Of a stretch of DNA of 64,000 nt, positions 28,254 through 37,186 are shown piece by piece; positions within the stretch are counted from its first letter, which is position 1; every line of letters starts with the position of its first letter. A program made the position numbers and the translations under genes. The stretch is from assembly GCA_050313295.1 (NCBI GenBank), contig JBNPLD010000005.1. The stretch is one strand, 5' to 3'. Origin of the DNA: S5-A14a sp022766365 (lineage in GTDB: Bacteria > Bacillota > Clostridia > Peptostreptococcales > Anaerovoracaceae). The notes below the pieces were generated by a model. The model did no database searches, had not been told where the DNA came from, and was given only the letters and a program-made list of their open reading frames with translations.

Positions 28254-28891
28254 GAAAAATCGTAGTATTCACAATGATATTGACTCTCATTTTTGTTTCG
28301 GCAGGTTGCACTGCCCATAGTGAGCCGGACAAAAAAGCAGTTGAAAGTTCATCGACTAACGCTATAATTGATACAACGCAAGAGGAAGAATTAACTGAGA
28401 AAACAGAAACCAAAACAATTGAGAAAAGCACATTTGCGGAAGAAATAACACAGCCGCCTGACGCTGAAACCGGTACAGAAAAGGTGTCAAAAGAGCCGAT
28501 TTTTTCTCAAACCACAACAGCAAATAACGAGCCAAAGCAAGATACTTATACACAAAAAGAAATACCCAACAGCGAAAAATCTGAGCCTGAAATCACAACA
28601 AATACTGTTTCGGAAGCCACAACAGCATTTGAACAAATTGAAGGATTCGATATATCCTATTGGATTTCTTATGCACAAAATCACGCTCAAAGTATAGGTT
28701 TAACTCTTGATGAAACAGCTACAAAATGTTGGGATAACCCTATATCCGCTAATACAAACAACAAAAATATCAGTATCGATATTGAAAGCAGATTGAACAG
28801 ATACAAGAATGTTGAGGGATGTACATCGGTGTGGATATGGGCAGAAAAATTATCCGATACACAGTATGAAATCTATATCGGATACGCATAA
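28250..28891 (+). CDS. Putative lipoprotein with Ser/Thr/Glu-rich linker
   Basis: An exported lipoprotein by its signal: MRKIVVFTMILTLIFVSAGC with Cys20 as the acylation site. Residues 22-125 are a disordered stretch rich in Thr, Glu, Ser and Lys, followed by a small C-terminal domain (about 130-213; FDISYWISYAQNHAQSIGL...VWIWAEKLSDTQYEIYIGYA). No enzyme motif is recognised. Translationally coupled to tnpV. Cargo of the element, function unknown. Confidence 0.7.
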   Translation: MRKIVVFTMILTLIFVSAGCTAHSEPDKKAVESSSTNAIIDTTQEEELTEKTETKTIEKSTFAEEITQPPDAETGTEKVSKEPIFSQTTTANNEPKQDTYTQKEIPNSEKSEPEITTNTVSEATTAFEQIEGFDISYWISYAQNHAQSIGLTLDETATKCWDNPISANTNNKNISIDIESRLNRYKNVEGCTSVWIWAEKLSDTQYEIYIGYA

Positions 28892-28896
28892 AAATT

Positions 28897-28941
28897 GAGC
28901 ACAGATTGCAGAAACACTCTGTTGTCCGTGCTTATTTTTTG
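28897..28941 (+). terminator. Probable terminator after the lipoprotein gene
   Basis: Arms AGCAC (28898-28902) and GTGCT (28928-28932) with a partly paired interior are followed by six T. Confidence 0.5.
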
Positions 28942-28989
28942 TTTGATATTTACTTTTGAATGTCAATACCGCAACAGATAAAAAGGTAT

Positions 28990-29170
28990 GTACAATCTTA
29001 GCGAGCAGACCGGTTGGATAGCCAAACGGTAATCTGCCCGCCTTCTGCACATACTGAGCGAGCAGACCATTTATGGACAGGTTGTCCAAAACGGTGCTGT
29101 CGCTCGTGCTTTCAGCGGCAGTGTATTTGGGCAGCCCACTCCCAAATACCTCGTTAGGGTGACACCCTAA
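28990..29170 (+). other. Non-coding repeat region resembling a mobilization origin
   Basis: No gene is seen between 28892 and 29244. The segment has a direct repeat GCGAGCAGACC (29001-29011 and 29058-29068), a 9-bp inverted repeat GTATTTGGG/CCCAAATAC (29123-29131 and 29141-29149) and a palindrome TTAGGGTGACACCCTAA (29154-29170). Clusters of short hairpins like this occur at transfer origins beside relaxase genes of clostridial elements; here no relaxase follows, so the role is only suggested. Confidence 0.35.
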
Positions 29171-29268
29171 GACCTGAAAATATTGATAATATATACATTA
29201 TTAGCTTCACACTGAACCAGAGTGTTTGTATTAACATAAAACTATCAAGAGAACAAATAAATACATTC

Positions 29269-29292
29269 ACGCTGATGAAGGGTGATAAGGTT
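29269..29292 (-). repeat. Repeat b, cassette A (inverted)
   Basis: Minus-strand copy of the 23-24-mer beginning AACCTTATCACC and ending TTCATCAGCGT, encoding NLITLHQR. It forms the 3' edge of the recognition cassette. Confidence 0.9.
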
Positions 29293-29760
29293 ATCGAGAT
29301 TACGGAAATATGCTCCGATTTGTTTCTGTTCCTGATATTTTGGAATAGATAAATCAAAATCAGATAAAGCTTCTTTGGTTATAGTTTTAATTGTTCCTCC
29401 CGGTGCTTTCCGAGCTTCATCTATAAACTTTTGCTTAATTATATATGCCCAGAAGGTCTTATCAATTTCAGCCTTATATTTTTCAAAGATTAGGACTGTT
29501 CTATCTACAAAAGCCCCGTATTGCATGATTGCAACACGCCCGATACTTCCTTGTAAAGTAACTAACACCGAATTTTTCTCAGCAAAAACACTCATAGGTT
29601 GAGCTAATATACTTATTTTCTGTTTGGTTTCTTCAACTAAATTCATTTCATCTGATACATCAGCTACTTGAACAAATGGCATTGCTCCATCGCCATCGTA
29701 CCATTCACTTTTTCCGTACGGTTGAGGAAACGAACCTCGCCTATATGTTGCTACTTCTCC

Positions 29761-29780
29761 CAACTTACGCTGTTCCCAAG
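29761..29780 (-). repeat. Repeat a, cassette A (inverted)
   Basis: CTTGGGAACAGCGTAAGTTG read on the minus strand; encodes TWEQRKL. Exact copy of the 20-mer at 32825, 33440, 37248 and (minus) 39216. Confidence 0.9.
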
Positions 29781-29831
29781 AATAATAAAAAATCTACTTG
29801 TACGGCTATTCTTCCGCAAGTAAATACAAAT

Positions 29832-29899
29832 TTGACAGTACGCACTTTTGTTTCAAATATCGTACTTATATTGAAATTTTCTGATTTTTGTGCTATACT
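29832..29899 (+). promoter_or_regulatory. Promoter and candidate operator for the regulator-hsd operon
   Basis: TTGAAA (29871-29876), 17-bp spacer, TATACT (29894-29899) with an upstream TG (extended -10) gives a good promoter 42 bp before the XRE gene. Just upstream is an inverted repeat AGTACG (29837-29842) / CGTACT (29861-29866), next to another TTGACA (29832-29837); it is a plausible binding site for the adjacent regulator. Confidence 0.6.
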
Positions 29900-29940
29900 A
29901 ATGACACTTACACTTAAACCAAGAAAGAGGTGCAATAGAG

Positions 29941-30153
29941 ATGGCAGTTAGTTACAAAAAACTATGGCATATCCTTATTGATAGGAATATGAAGAAAAAA
30001 GATTTAGAAGCTTTAGCCGGCATCAATCATTACACGATGAGTAAAATGAGCAGAGATGAAAATGTTACTACCGATGTGCTTGGTAAAGTATGTGCCGCAC
30101 TTGATTGTAAGGTGGAGGATATTATTGATTTTCTTCCTGACGAAGAAAATTGA
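29941..30153 (+). CDS. Small XRE-family helix-turn-helix regulator
   Basis: A 70-residue Cro/C1-type DNA-binding protein: YKKLWHILIDRNMKKKDLEALAGINHYTMSKMSRDENVTTDVLGKVCAALDCKVEDIIDF. The helix-turn-helix spans about residues 18-40; there is no additional domain. It has AAAGAGG just upstream and lies 69 bp before hsdM on the same strand. The position suggests a controller of the restriction locus, which would help delay or balance expression; this is inferred from context. Confidence 0.85.
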   Translation: MAVSYKKLWHILIDRNMKKKDLEALAGINHYTMSKMSRDENVTTDVLGKVCAALDCKVEDIIDFLPDEEN

Positions 30154-30221
30154 GTCCGTTTTATGGGACAGAGCATTTGATAGAATTAAGATAACTATAT
30201 AGATATAATCGGAGGAAGATT

Positions 30222-32780
30222 ATGAACAAGCAACAGTTGGCAGCAAAGATTTGGGAATCCGCAAATAAAATGCGTTCCAAAATAGAAGCGAATGAGTATA
30301 AAGACTACATTTTAGGGTTTATTTTTTATAAGTTCCTATCTGAAAAGGAAGTAAAATATCTTAAAGAAAACGATTGGACTGACGAGTATCTTCCTGAGTT
30401 GACAGAGGAAGATTCGGAAACAGTCGAGAGTGTTCAAAAGAACTTGGGTTATTTTATCTCTTATGATAACCTGTTTTCCACTTGGCTCAGCAAAGGCAGA
30501 GATTTTAGCGTTCAAGATGTTCGTGACGCTCTTTCTGCTTTTAGCCGTTTGATTAACACAACCCACAAAAAAGTATTTGAGGGAGTATTTGATACGCTTC
30601 AAACAGGACTGTCAAAACTGGGCGACAGCTCTGCTTCTCAATCTAAGGCTATCAGTGACCTTATTCATTTGATTAAAGATATTCCTATGGACGGCAAGCA
30701 GGATTACGATGTTCTTGGCTTTATCTATGAATATCTTATCAGTATGTTTGCGGCAAACGCCGGTAAAAAAGCCGGTGAGTTCTACACGCCACACGAAGTA
30801 TCGCTTCTTATGTCTGAAATCGTTGCAGACCACTTAAAAGACAGAAATGAAATAAAGATTTATGACCCGACAAGCGGTTCAGGTTCTTTGCTTATCAATA
30901 TCGGCAAGAGTGTTGCTAAGTTTATTGATAATGAAAACAACATAAAATACTATGCTCAGGAATTGAAGCAGAATACATATAACCTCACTCGTATGAACTT
31001 GGTTATGCGTGGCATACTGCCTGACAACATTGTTACACGCAACGGAGATACTTTGGAGGACGACTGGCCGTATTTCGATGAAAACGACCCGATTGGTACT
31101 TATGACCCGTTATATGTTGATGCAGTAGTTTCTAATCCTCCGTATTCTCAGGCTTGGAACCCTACTGATAAAGAGACCGACCCTCGATATGCTCGTTTTG
31201 GACTTGCACCAAAAGGAAAAGCTGATTACGCATTTTTATTGCACGACCTTTTCCACCTTAAGAGCGACGGTATTATGACTATTGTACTTCCTCACGGTGT
31301 TTTATTCAGAGGCGGTGAAGAAGGAGAAATTCGCAAAAACCTTATTGAACAGAACCACATTGACGCCATCATCGGATTGCCGGCGAATATATTCTTTGGA
31401 ACCGGTATTCCTACGATTATTATGGTGTTAAAGCAGAAACGCTCGAACACAGATGTACTTATCGTTGACGCTTCAAAAGGATTTATTAAGGTTGGAAAGA
31501 ACAATAAGCTCCGTGCTTCTGATATTAAGAGAATTGTTGATGTTGTAACGAAACGAGAAAGCGTACAAAAATTCTCAAAGGTTGTCAGCAGAGATGAAAT
31601 CAGAAAGAATGAGTATAACCTGAATATTCCACGATATGTTGACTCGTCAGAAGCTGCCGAGTCTTGGGATATTTATGCTTCTATGTTCGGTGGACTTCCT
31701 CTTTCTGAGATAGATGAACTCAAAGAGTATTGGATTGCTTTCCCGGAACTTAGAAATGCTCTTTTTGAAAACACTTCTTCTGCTTATTGCAATTTGAGAG
31801 TAGAAAACATTAAGAAAGCAATTAAAGAACACTCCGATGTCTGCTCATTTGAGAATAAATATCGTGATGTATTTAGTGGCTTTGACGAGTATTTGTATGA
31901 TGAACTTATTGAAAAGATGACCGCCTTGAATATTTCAAAGGCAGAAGCGACTCTTTCCGCCAATATATTTGAGCGATTAAAGGATATTCCTTTGGTTGAT
32001 AAGTATGAAGCATATCAGTTGCTTGATGACGATTGGACAAAAATCGCAGTTGATTTAGAAATAATCCAAACAGAAGGATTTGAAGCTACAAAAAGAGTTG
32101 ACCCCAATATGGTCATCAAGAAAAAAGACGGAAAAGAGCAAGAAGTTCAGGAGGGCTGGGTAGGTCGTATTATTCCGTTTGATTTAATTCAGGATACGCT
32201 CCTTTCGGATGATAAGGCTGCATTAAAAGCAAAAGAAAATCGCTTGAGTGAAATTGCTTCAGAATATGAGGAATTGTTCGATTCCCTTACTGAGGAAGAA
32301 AAAGAAGGCGATTATGCAAGCGAGGACGGATTTGTAAATGCCGAAATCAAAAAAGCATTGAAATCCGACAGTGTTGAGCCGGAAACAAAAGAAAAACTCC
32401 GTAAGGTGGATGCGCTGGCTAAAGAAGAAAAAGAGCTTAAGGCTGCGATAAAAAAAGACGCAGGACTTCTTGAAGGCAAGACAAAAGAGACCATCGAAAG
32501 TCTATCTGATGAACAGGTTATTGACCTCTTAAAAGACAAATGGATTACTCCGCTTATCCAAAACCTTATGAAACTTCCGGATAGTATAGTAAATGAACTG
32601 GTATCAAAACTTGAAGCACTGACTAAGAAATACGAGACTACCTTTGCCGAGGTGGAAGCTCAGATTTCCGAAACAGAAAATACTCTTTCTGCAATGATTG
32701 ACGACCTTGAAGGCAACGAATTTGATATGCTCGGACTGAGTGAGTTCAAAAAAATGCTGGGAGGTGTGCAAAATGACTGA
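30222..32780 (+). CDS. hsdM: Type I restriction-modification methyltransferase subunit HsdM
   Basis: N6-adenine methyltransferase subunit of a type I R-M complex (M2S for modification, R2M2S for restriction). N-terminal HsdM domain (ANKMRSKIEANEYKDYILGFIFYKFLSEKE), then FYTPHEVSLLM, SAM-binding DPTSGSGSLL (motif I) and catalytic NPPY (motif IV, VVSNPPYSQAW). 852 residues is long: beyond about residue 500 is a helical, charged extension (coiled coil about 660-850) that may bind HsdS or HsdR. GGAGGAAG precedes the ATG. The end overlaps the hsdS start by 8 bases. Confidence 0.95.
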   Translation: MNKQQLAAKIWESANKMRSKIEANEYKDYILGFIFYKFLSEKEVKYLKENDWTDEYLPELTEEDSETVESVQKNLGYFISYDNLFSTWLSKGRDFSVQDVRDALSAFSRLINTTHKKVFEGVFDTLQTGLSKLGDSSASQSKAISDLIHLIKDIPMDGKQDYDVLGFIYEYLISMFAANAGKKAGEFYTPHEVSLLMSEIVADHLKDRNEIKIYDPTSGSGSLLINIGKSVAKFIDNENNIKYYAQELKQNTYNLTRMNLVMRGILPDNIVTRNGDTLEDDWPYFDENDPIGTYDPLYVDAVVSNPPYSQAWNPTDKETDPRYARFGLAPKGKADYAFLLHDLFHLKSDGIMTIVLPHGVLFRGGEEGEIRKNLIEQNHIDAIIGLPANIFFGTGIPTIIMVLKQKRSNTDVLIVDASKGFIKVGKNNKLRASDIKRIVDVVTKRESVQKFSKVVSRDEIRKNEYNLNIPRYVDSSEAAESWDIYASMFGGLPLSEIDELKEYWIAFPELRNALFENTSSAYCNLRVENIKKAIKEHSDVCSFENKYRDVFSGFDEYLYDELIEKMTALNISKAEATLSANIFERLKDIPLVDKYEAYQLLDDDWTKIAVDLEIIQTEGFEATKRVDPNMVIKKKDGKEQEVQEGWVGRIIPFDLIQDTLLSDDKAALKAKENRLSEIASEYEELFDSLTEEEKEGDYASEDGFVNAEIKKALKSDSVEPETKEKLRKVDALAKEEKELKAAIKKDAGLLEGKTKETIESLSDEQVIDLLKDKWITPLIQNLMKLPDSIVNELVSKLEALTKKYETTFAEVEAQISETENTLSAMIDDLEGNEFDMLGLSEFKKMLGGVQND

Positions 32781-34008
32781 AAAAAATGCAAAACCTCAGC
32801 TTAGGTTCGCAGGATTTGATGACACTTGGGAACAGCGTAAGTTGAGTGATATTGCTGACAAAGTGACGGAGAAAAATGGTGGACTACAATATATAGAAAC
32901 CTTTACCAACTCAGCGGAGTATGGAATAATCAGCCAACGAGATTATTTCGACCACGACATCGCAAAGATAGGAAGTTTGGATGGATACTATATAGTGAGA
33001 AACGAGGACTTTGTTTATAATCCTCGAATTTCTACATCTGCACCTGTCGGACCGATTAACCGCAATAAATTGGGTAGAACAGGCGTAATGTCCCCACTTT
33101 ATACGGTGTTTAGACCGCACGATGTTGATACAACTTATCTTGAACATTTCTTCAAAAGTAAGTATTGGCATTCATTTATGAACTTCAATGGTGACTCAGG
33201 GGCAAGGTCTGACAGATTTTCAATTAAGGACTCTGTATTTTTTGAAATGCCTGTCCCGATACCACATATTGAGGAACAACGAAAAATCGGAGAGTGTTTA
33301 ACAAACATAGACAACCTTATCACCCTTCATCAGCGTAAGTATGACAAATTGACCAATGTAAAAAAGTCCATGCTTGAAAAAATGTTTCCGAAAAATGGCT
33401 CAAATGTTCCGGAAATCCGCTTTAAGGGATTTTCTGACGCTTGGGAACAGCGTAAGTTGAGTGATATTGCTGACAAAGTGACGGAGAAAAATGGTGGACT
33501 ACAATATATAGAAACCTTTACCAACTCAGCGGAGTATGGAATAATCAGCCAACGAGATTATTTCGACCACGACATCGCAAAGATAGGAAGTTTGGATGGA
33601 TACTATATAGTGAGAAACGAGGACTTTGTTTATAATCCTCGAATTTCTACATCTGCACCTGTCGGACCGATTAACCGCAATAAATTGGGTAGAACAGGCG
33701 TAATGTCCCCACTTTATACGGTGTTTAGACCGCACGATGTTGATACAACTTATCTTGAACATTTCTTCAAAAGTAAGTATTGGCATTCATTTATGAACTT
33801 CAATGGTGACTCAGGGGCAAGGTCTGACAGATTTTCAATTAAGGACTCTGTATTTTTTGAAATGCCTGTCCCGATACCACATATTGAGGAACAACGAAAA
33901 ATCGGAGAGTGTTTAACAAACATAGACAACCTTATCACCCTTCATCAGCGTGAGTTAGAAAAACTGAAAAATCTCAAAAAAGCGTGCCTTGAAAAGATGT
34001 TTGTTTGA
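32773..34008 (+). CDS. hsdS: Type I specificity subunit HsdS with two identical recognition domains
   Basis: Sets the DNA target of the complex. Layout: leader PQLRFAGFDDTWEQRKL, recognition domain 1 (about 20-185), central conserved region (LITLHQRKYDKLTNVKKSMLEKMF, then PEIRFKGFSDAWEQRKL), recognition domain 2, and the distal conserved region (LITLHQRELEKLKNLKKACLEKMF). The two recognition domains are the same protein and the same DNA: 32825-33336 and 33440-33951 agree base for base by eye. Two equal domains facing opposite DNA half-sites predict a palindromic bipartite target. ATG 32773 is chosen for its GGGAGGTG site and coupling to hsdM; an upstream GTG (32740) is inside hsdM. 411 residues. 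Confidence 0.93.
   Translation: MTEKNAKPQLRFAGFDDTWEQRKLSDIADKVTEKNGGLQYIETFTNSAEYGIISQRDYFDHDIAKIGSLDGYYIVRNEDFVYNPRISTSAPVGPINRNKLGRTGVMSPLYTVFRPHDVDTTYLEHFFKSKYWHSFMNFNGDSGARSDRFSIKDSVFFEMPVPIPHIEEQRKIGECLTNIDNLITLHQRKYDKLTNVKKSMLEKMFPKNGSNVPEIRFKGFSDAWEQRKLSDIADKVTEKNGGLQYIETFTNSAEYGIISQRDYFDHDIAKIGSLDGYYIVRNEDFVYNPRISTSAPVGPINRNKLGRTGVMSPLYTVFRPHDVDTTYLEHFFKSKYWHSFMNFNGDSGARSDRFSIKDSVFFEMPVPIPHIEEQRKIGECLTNIDNLITLHQRELEKLKNLKKACLEKMFV
32825..32844 (+). repeat. Repeat a, hsdS domain 1
   Basis: CTTGGGAACAGCGTAAGTTG, encodes TWEQRKL; candidate site for the tyrosine recombinase. Confidence 0.9.
33312..33336 (+). repeat. Repeat b, hsdS domain 1
   Basis: Encodes NLITLHQR; same core as the copies at 33927, 37736, and (minus) 38727 and 29269. 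Confidence 0.9.
33440..33459 (+). repeat. Repeat a, hsdS domain 2
   Basis: Exact copy of the 20-mer, in the central conserved region of HsdS. Confidence 0.9.
33927..33951 (+). repeat. Repeat b, hsdS domain 2
   Basis: Exact copy of repeat b, at the edge of the distal conserved region of HsdS. Confidence 0.9.
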
Positions 34009-34047
34009 GTGAAATAGGCGAATTTTGAAAGTAAGGAGGAAATCGAA

Positions 34048-37000
34048 ATGATTTTTAATAAAGAGTCGGATTTTGAAGAGGCTTTGATAAAAATTCTGTC
34101 CGAAAAAGGATGGGAAAAAGAAGTCCTTAAAAACTACTCTGAACAGGATTTGCTTCAAAACTGGGCAAACATTCTTTTTGAAAACAACAGAGATATTGAC
34201 CGTTTGAACGATTATCCATTGACAGACGGCGAAATGCAGCAGATTTTGGAGCAAATAAAGAATTTAAGGACACCCCTAAAGCTAAATGGCTTTATCAACG
34301 GCAAAAGTGTGTCTGTAATAAGGGATAACCCTGATGACAAACTTCATTTTGGAAAAGAAGTAAGTTTGAAAATATATGACCGCCGAGAAATCGCTGCCGG
34401 TCAGAGCCGCTATCAAATTGTACAGCAGCCAAAGTTCCCAACTAAGTCAAAAATTCTCAATGACCGTCGTGGAGATTTGATGTTGCTAATCAATGGTATG
34501 CCTGTTATCCATATCGAATTAAAGAAAAGCGGAGTGCCGGTAAGTCAGGCATATCATCAAATAGAAAAATACTCAGGAGAAGGGATTTTCAGCGGCTTAT
34601 TCTCACTGGTGCAAATTTTTGTTGCAATGGAACCTAATGAGACTGTATATTTTGCAAATCCCGGTCCGGACGGCAAATTTAACCCGGATTACTATTTTCA
34701 CTGGGCAGATTACAATAACGAGCCGATAAATGAGTGGGATAAGGTGGCTTCAACACTGCTTTCCATTCCTATGGCTCATCAGTTAATCGGCTTCTATACT
34801 GTTGCTGATGATTCTGATGGCGTACTCAAGGTTATGCGAAGCTATCAGTATTTTGCGGCAAGTGCTATTTCCGACAAGGTTTCCAAAACTAAGTGGGAAG
34901 CCGGAAATCAGCTTGGCGGTTATGTATGGCATACTACCGGTTCGGGCAAAACAATGACCAGTTTCAAGTCTGCTCAGTTAATCGCCAGCTCCAAAGACGC
35001 TGATAAGGTAATCTTTTTGATGGATAGGATTGAGCTGGGAACACAGTCGCTTAAAGAATATCGTGGGTTTGCCGATGAAAACGAGTCTGTTCAGGCGACG
35101 GAAAATACAGGGGTGCTAATAACAAAACTAAAAAGCACCGACCCTGCCGATACGCTTATTGTTACATCTATTCAGAAGATGAGCAATATCAAAGATGAAG
35201 CAGGTGGACTGAAAGCAAGTGACATCGAATACATAAATGGAAAGCGAATTGTATTTATCGTTGATGAAGCTCATCGCTCCACTTTTGGGGATATGTTAAT
35301 CACAATAAAGACTACATTCCCAAAAGCAATTTTCTTTGGTTTTACAGGAACGCCAATTCAAGATGAAAACCAAAAGAAAAAGAACACAACAACCACAGTG
35401 TTCGGAAATGAACTTCACAGATACAGTATCGCAGACGGAATCCGTGATAAAAATGTGCTTGGCTTTGACCCATATAAGGTGTTGACTTTTAAGGATAAAG
35501 ATGTGCGAAAGGTTGTCGCATTGGAAAAGGCGAAAGCACAAACTGAGGAAGAAGCGATTTCTGACCCGATAAAAAGCAAGGTGTACTATAAATATATGGA
35601 TGCCGGTCAGGTTGGAATGGTAGGACATTTTGACAGCAAAGGAGACTATATCAAGGGTATTGAAGATTATATTCCTAATGTTCAATATCAAACCGAAGAA
35701 CATACTACTACCGTTGTAAAGGATATATTGGAAAACTGGGTAACTTTGAGCCATAACAGTAAGTTCCACGCAATTTTCGCTACAAGCAGCATACCGGAAG
35801 CCATCAATTACTATCGTATGATAAAGGAAATGAAGCCTGAATTGAAGGTTACGGCTTTATTTGACCCGAACATCGACAATGGCGGCGGCGTTGCATTTAA
35901 GGAAGCCGGTCTCGTTGAGATAATAGAGGACTATAACGAAAGATATGGTCAGGACTTTACCATTCCGACATTCGCTAAAATGAAAAAGGATATTGCTGCA
36001 CGATTGGCACATAAGAAACCTTATGAAAGAATAGCGAATGAGCCTGAAAAACAAATTGACCTACTCATTGTTGTTGACCAAATGCTTACCGGATTTGACT
36101 CCAAGTGGATAAACACACTGTATATGGACAAGGTGCTGTTGTATGAGAACATTATTCAGGCGTTTTCTCGCACAAACAGATTGTTCGGGCCTGATAAGCC
36201 TTTTGGAACAATCCGTTATTATAGAAAACCCCATACAATGGAGCGGAATATAAATGCTGCTGTAAAACTGTATTCGGGAGATAAGCCGTTAGGTTTATTC
36301 GTTCAACATCTTGCTGAAAACCTTAAGATGATGAATGAACTGTATGAAGATATATCCGAGCTGTTTTCCAATGCAGGCATAGAAAACTTTGAAAAGCTGC
36401 CATCCGATGTTTCTGTATGCAGGAAGTTCGCAAAAGACTTCAAGGAGCTTAACTCCTACTTAGAAGCCGCAAAAATTCAAGGGTTCAAATGGGAAGTTAC
36501 AAGTTATACAGATGACAATACCGGAGAAAACATTGAGATGGCTTTCGACGAAAAGACATACTTGGTGCTGGTTCTGAGATATAAAGAGCTATCCGGTGGT
36601 GGCGGTGGAGGAACTGGTGATGATGTTCCTTATGACCTTGTCGGATATATCACAGAAATAGATACCGGATTGATTGACGCAGATTATATGAACTCTCGTT
36701 TTGAGAAATATCTTAAATTGTTAAATCTTGAAGGAGCTTCCGCAGAAGCAGTTGAACAGGCTGAAACAGAACTTCACAAGACTTTCGCTACGCTTTCTCA
36801 GGAAGAACAAAAGTATGCAAATATATTTCTCCACGATATTCAAAGAGGAGATGTTGCAATAACCGAGGGTAAAACGCTTCGAGATTATGTAACAGAGTAT
36901 TTATCGAAAGCTAAAGACGACCAAATTCACCGAGTTGCCGTTGCTTTGGGAGTAGATGAATTAAAACTTCGTACTATTATGAGTTTGCGTTTGAATTCAA

Positions 37001-37185
37001 CCAATATAAATGAGTTCGGGCGTTATGATGATTTGAAAAAAACGGTAAATAAGGCGAAAGCAAAAGAATACTTTGAAAAGATAGAGGGAACAAAGATTAT
37101 ACCACCCAAAGTCAATGTCAAAGTTGACAATTTGCTTCGTGAGTTCATTCTCGGCGGTGGATTTGAAATTGAAATGCCGGAATAA
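34048..37185 (+). CDS. hsdR: Type I restriction endonuclease/translocase subunit HsdR
   Basis: Motor and nuclease subunit: translocates DNA with ATP and cuts at a distance from an unmethylated target. The PD-(D/E)xK nuclease is at the N-terminus (about residues 145-165, RRGDLMLLINGMPVIHIELKKSG). The superfamily 2 helicase follows: Walker A HTTGSGKTMTS, FIVDEAHRS (DEAH), FGFTGTPI (motif III), and FSRTNRLFGPD (motif VI). 1045 residues, complete. AAGGAGG precedes the ATG. It lies 39 bp after hsdS, and a half-length hsdS begins 1 bp after its stop. Confidence 0.95.
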   Translation: MIFNKESDFEEALIKILSEKGWEKEVLKNYSEQDLLQNWANILFENNRDIDRLNDYPLTDGEMQQILEQIKNLRTPLKLNGFINGKSVSVIRDNPDDKLHFGKEVSLKIYDRREIAAGQSRYQIVQQPKFPTKSKILNDRRGDLMLLINGMPVIHIELKKSGVPVSQAYHQIEKYSGEGIFSGLFSLVQIFVAMEPNETVYFANPGPDGKFNPDYYFHWADYNNEPINEWDKVASTLLSIPMAHQLIGFYTVADDSDGVLKVMRSYQYFAASAISDKVSKTKWEAGNQLGGYVWHTTGSGKTMTSFKSAQLIASSKDADKVIFLMDRIELGTQSLKEYRGFADENESVQATENTGVLITKLKSTDPADTLIVTSIQKMSNIKDEAGGLKASDIEYINGKRIVFIVDEAHRSTFGDMLITIKTTFPKAIFFGFTGTPIQDENQKKKNTTTTVFGNELHRYSIADGIRDKNVLGFDPYKVLTFKDKDVRKVVALEKAKAQTEEEAISDPIKSKVYYKYMDAGQVGMVGHFDSKGDYIKGIEDYIPNVQYQTEEHTTTVVKDILENWVTLSHNSKFHAIFATSSIPEAINYYRMIKEMKPELKVTALFDPNIDNGGGVAFKEAGLVEIIEDYNERYGQDFTIPTFAKMKKDIAARLAHKKPYERIANEPEKQIDLLIVVDQMLTGFDSKWINTLYMDKVLLYENIIQAFSRTNRLFGPDKPFGTIRYYRKPHTMERNINAAVKLYSGDKPLGLFVQHLAENLKMMNELYEDISELFSNAGIENFEKLPSDVSVCRKFAKDFKELNSYLEAAKIQGFKWEVTSYTDDNTGENIEMAFDEKTYLVLVLRYKELSGGGGGGTGDDVPYDLVGYITEIDTGLIDADYMNSRFEKYLKLLNLEGASAEAVEQAETELHKTFATLSQEEQKYANIFLHDIQRGDVAITEGKTLRDYVTEYLSKAKDDQIHRVAVALGVDELKLRTIMSLRLNSTNINEFGRYDDLKKTVNKAKAKEYFEKIEGTKIIPPKVNVKVDNLLREFILGGGFEIEMPE

Positions 37186-37186
37186 A

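Larger units (their letters stand above)
29245..29780 (-). pseudogene. Silent hsdS target-recognition cassette A
   Basis: A single HsdS target-recognition domain on the minus strand. It reads WEQRKLGEVATYRRGSFPQPYG... at its start (inside repeat a, 29761-29780) and ...YQEQKQIGAYFRNLDNLITLHQRE at its end (repeat b, 29269-29292). Just upstream of WEQRKL the frame meets a stop (TAG) and there is no usable ATG or ribosome site, so as it lies it should not be expressed as HsdS. It is a donor half-gene: both repeats match those around each recognition domain in the active hsdS, but the orientation is opposite. Confidence 0.85.
32825..33336 (+). repeat. Direct repeat copy 1 (recognition domain 1)
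   Basis: A 512-bp block identical to 33440-33951, offset 615 bp. It starts at repeat a and ends at repeat b; outside those points the sequence diverges at once (AAGTATGAC versus GAGTTAGAA after it). The boundary coincides with the recombination repeats. Confidence 0.93.
33440..33951 (+). repeat. Direct repeat copy 2 (recognition domain 2)
   Basis: Second copy of the 512-bp block. The sharp edges at repeats a and b point to cassette exchange rather than slow duplication and drift. Confidence 0.93.

Noticed and set aside
32911..33938. Minus-strand frames inside hsdS, present in two identical copies
   Set aside because: They are antisense shadows duplicated only because the recognition domain is duplicated.
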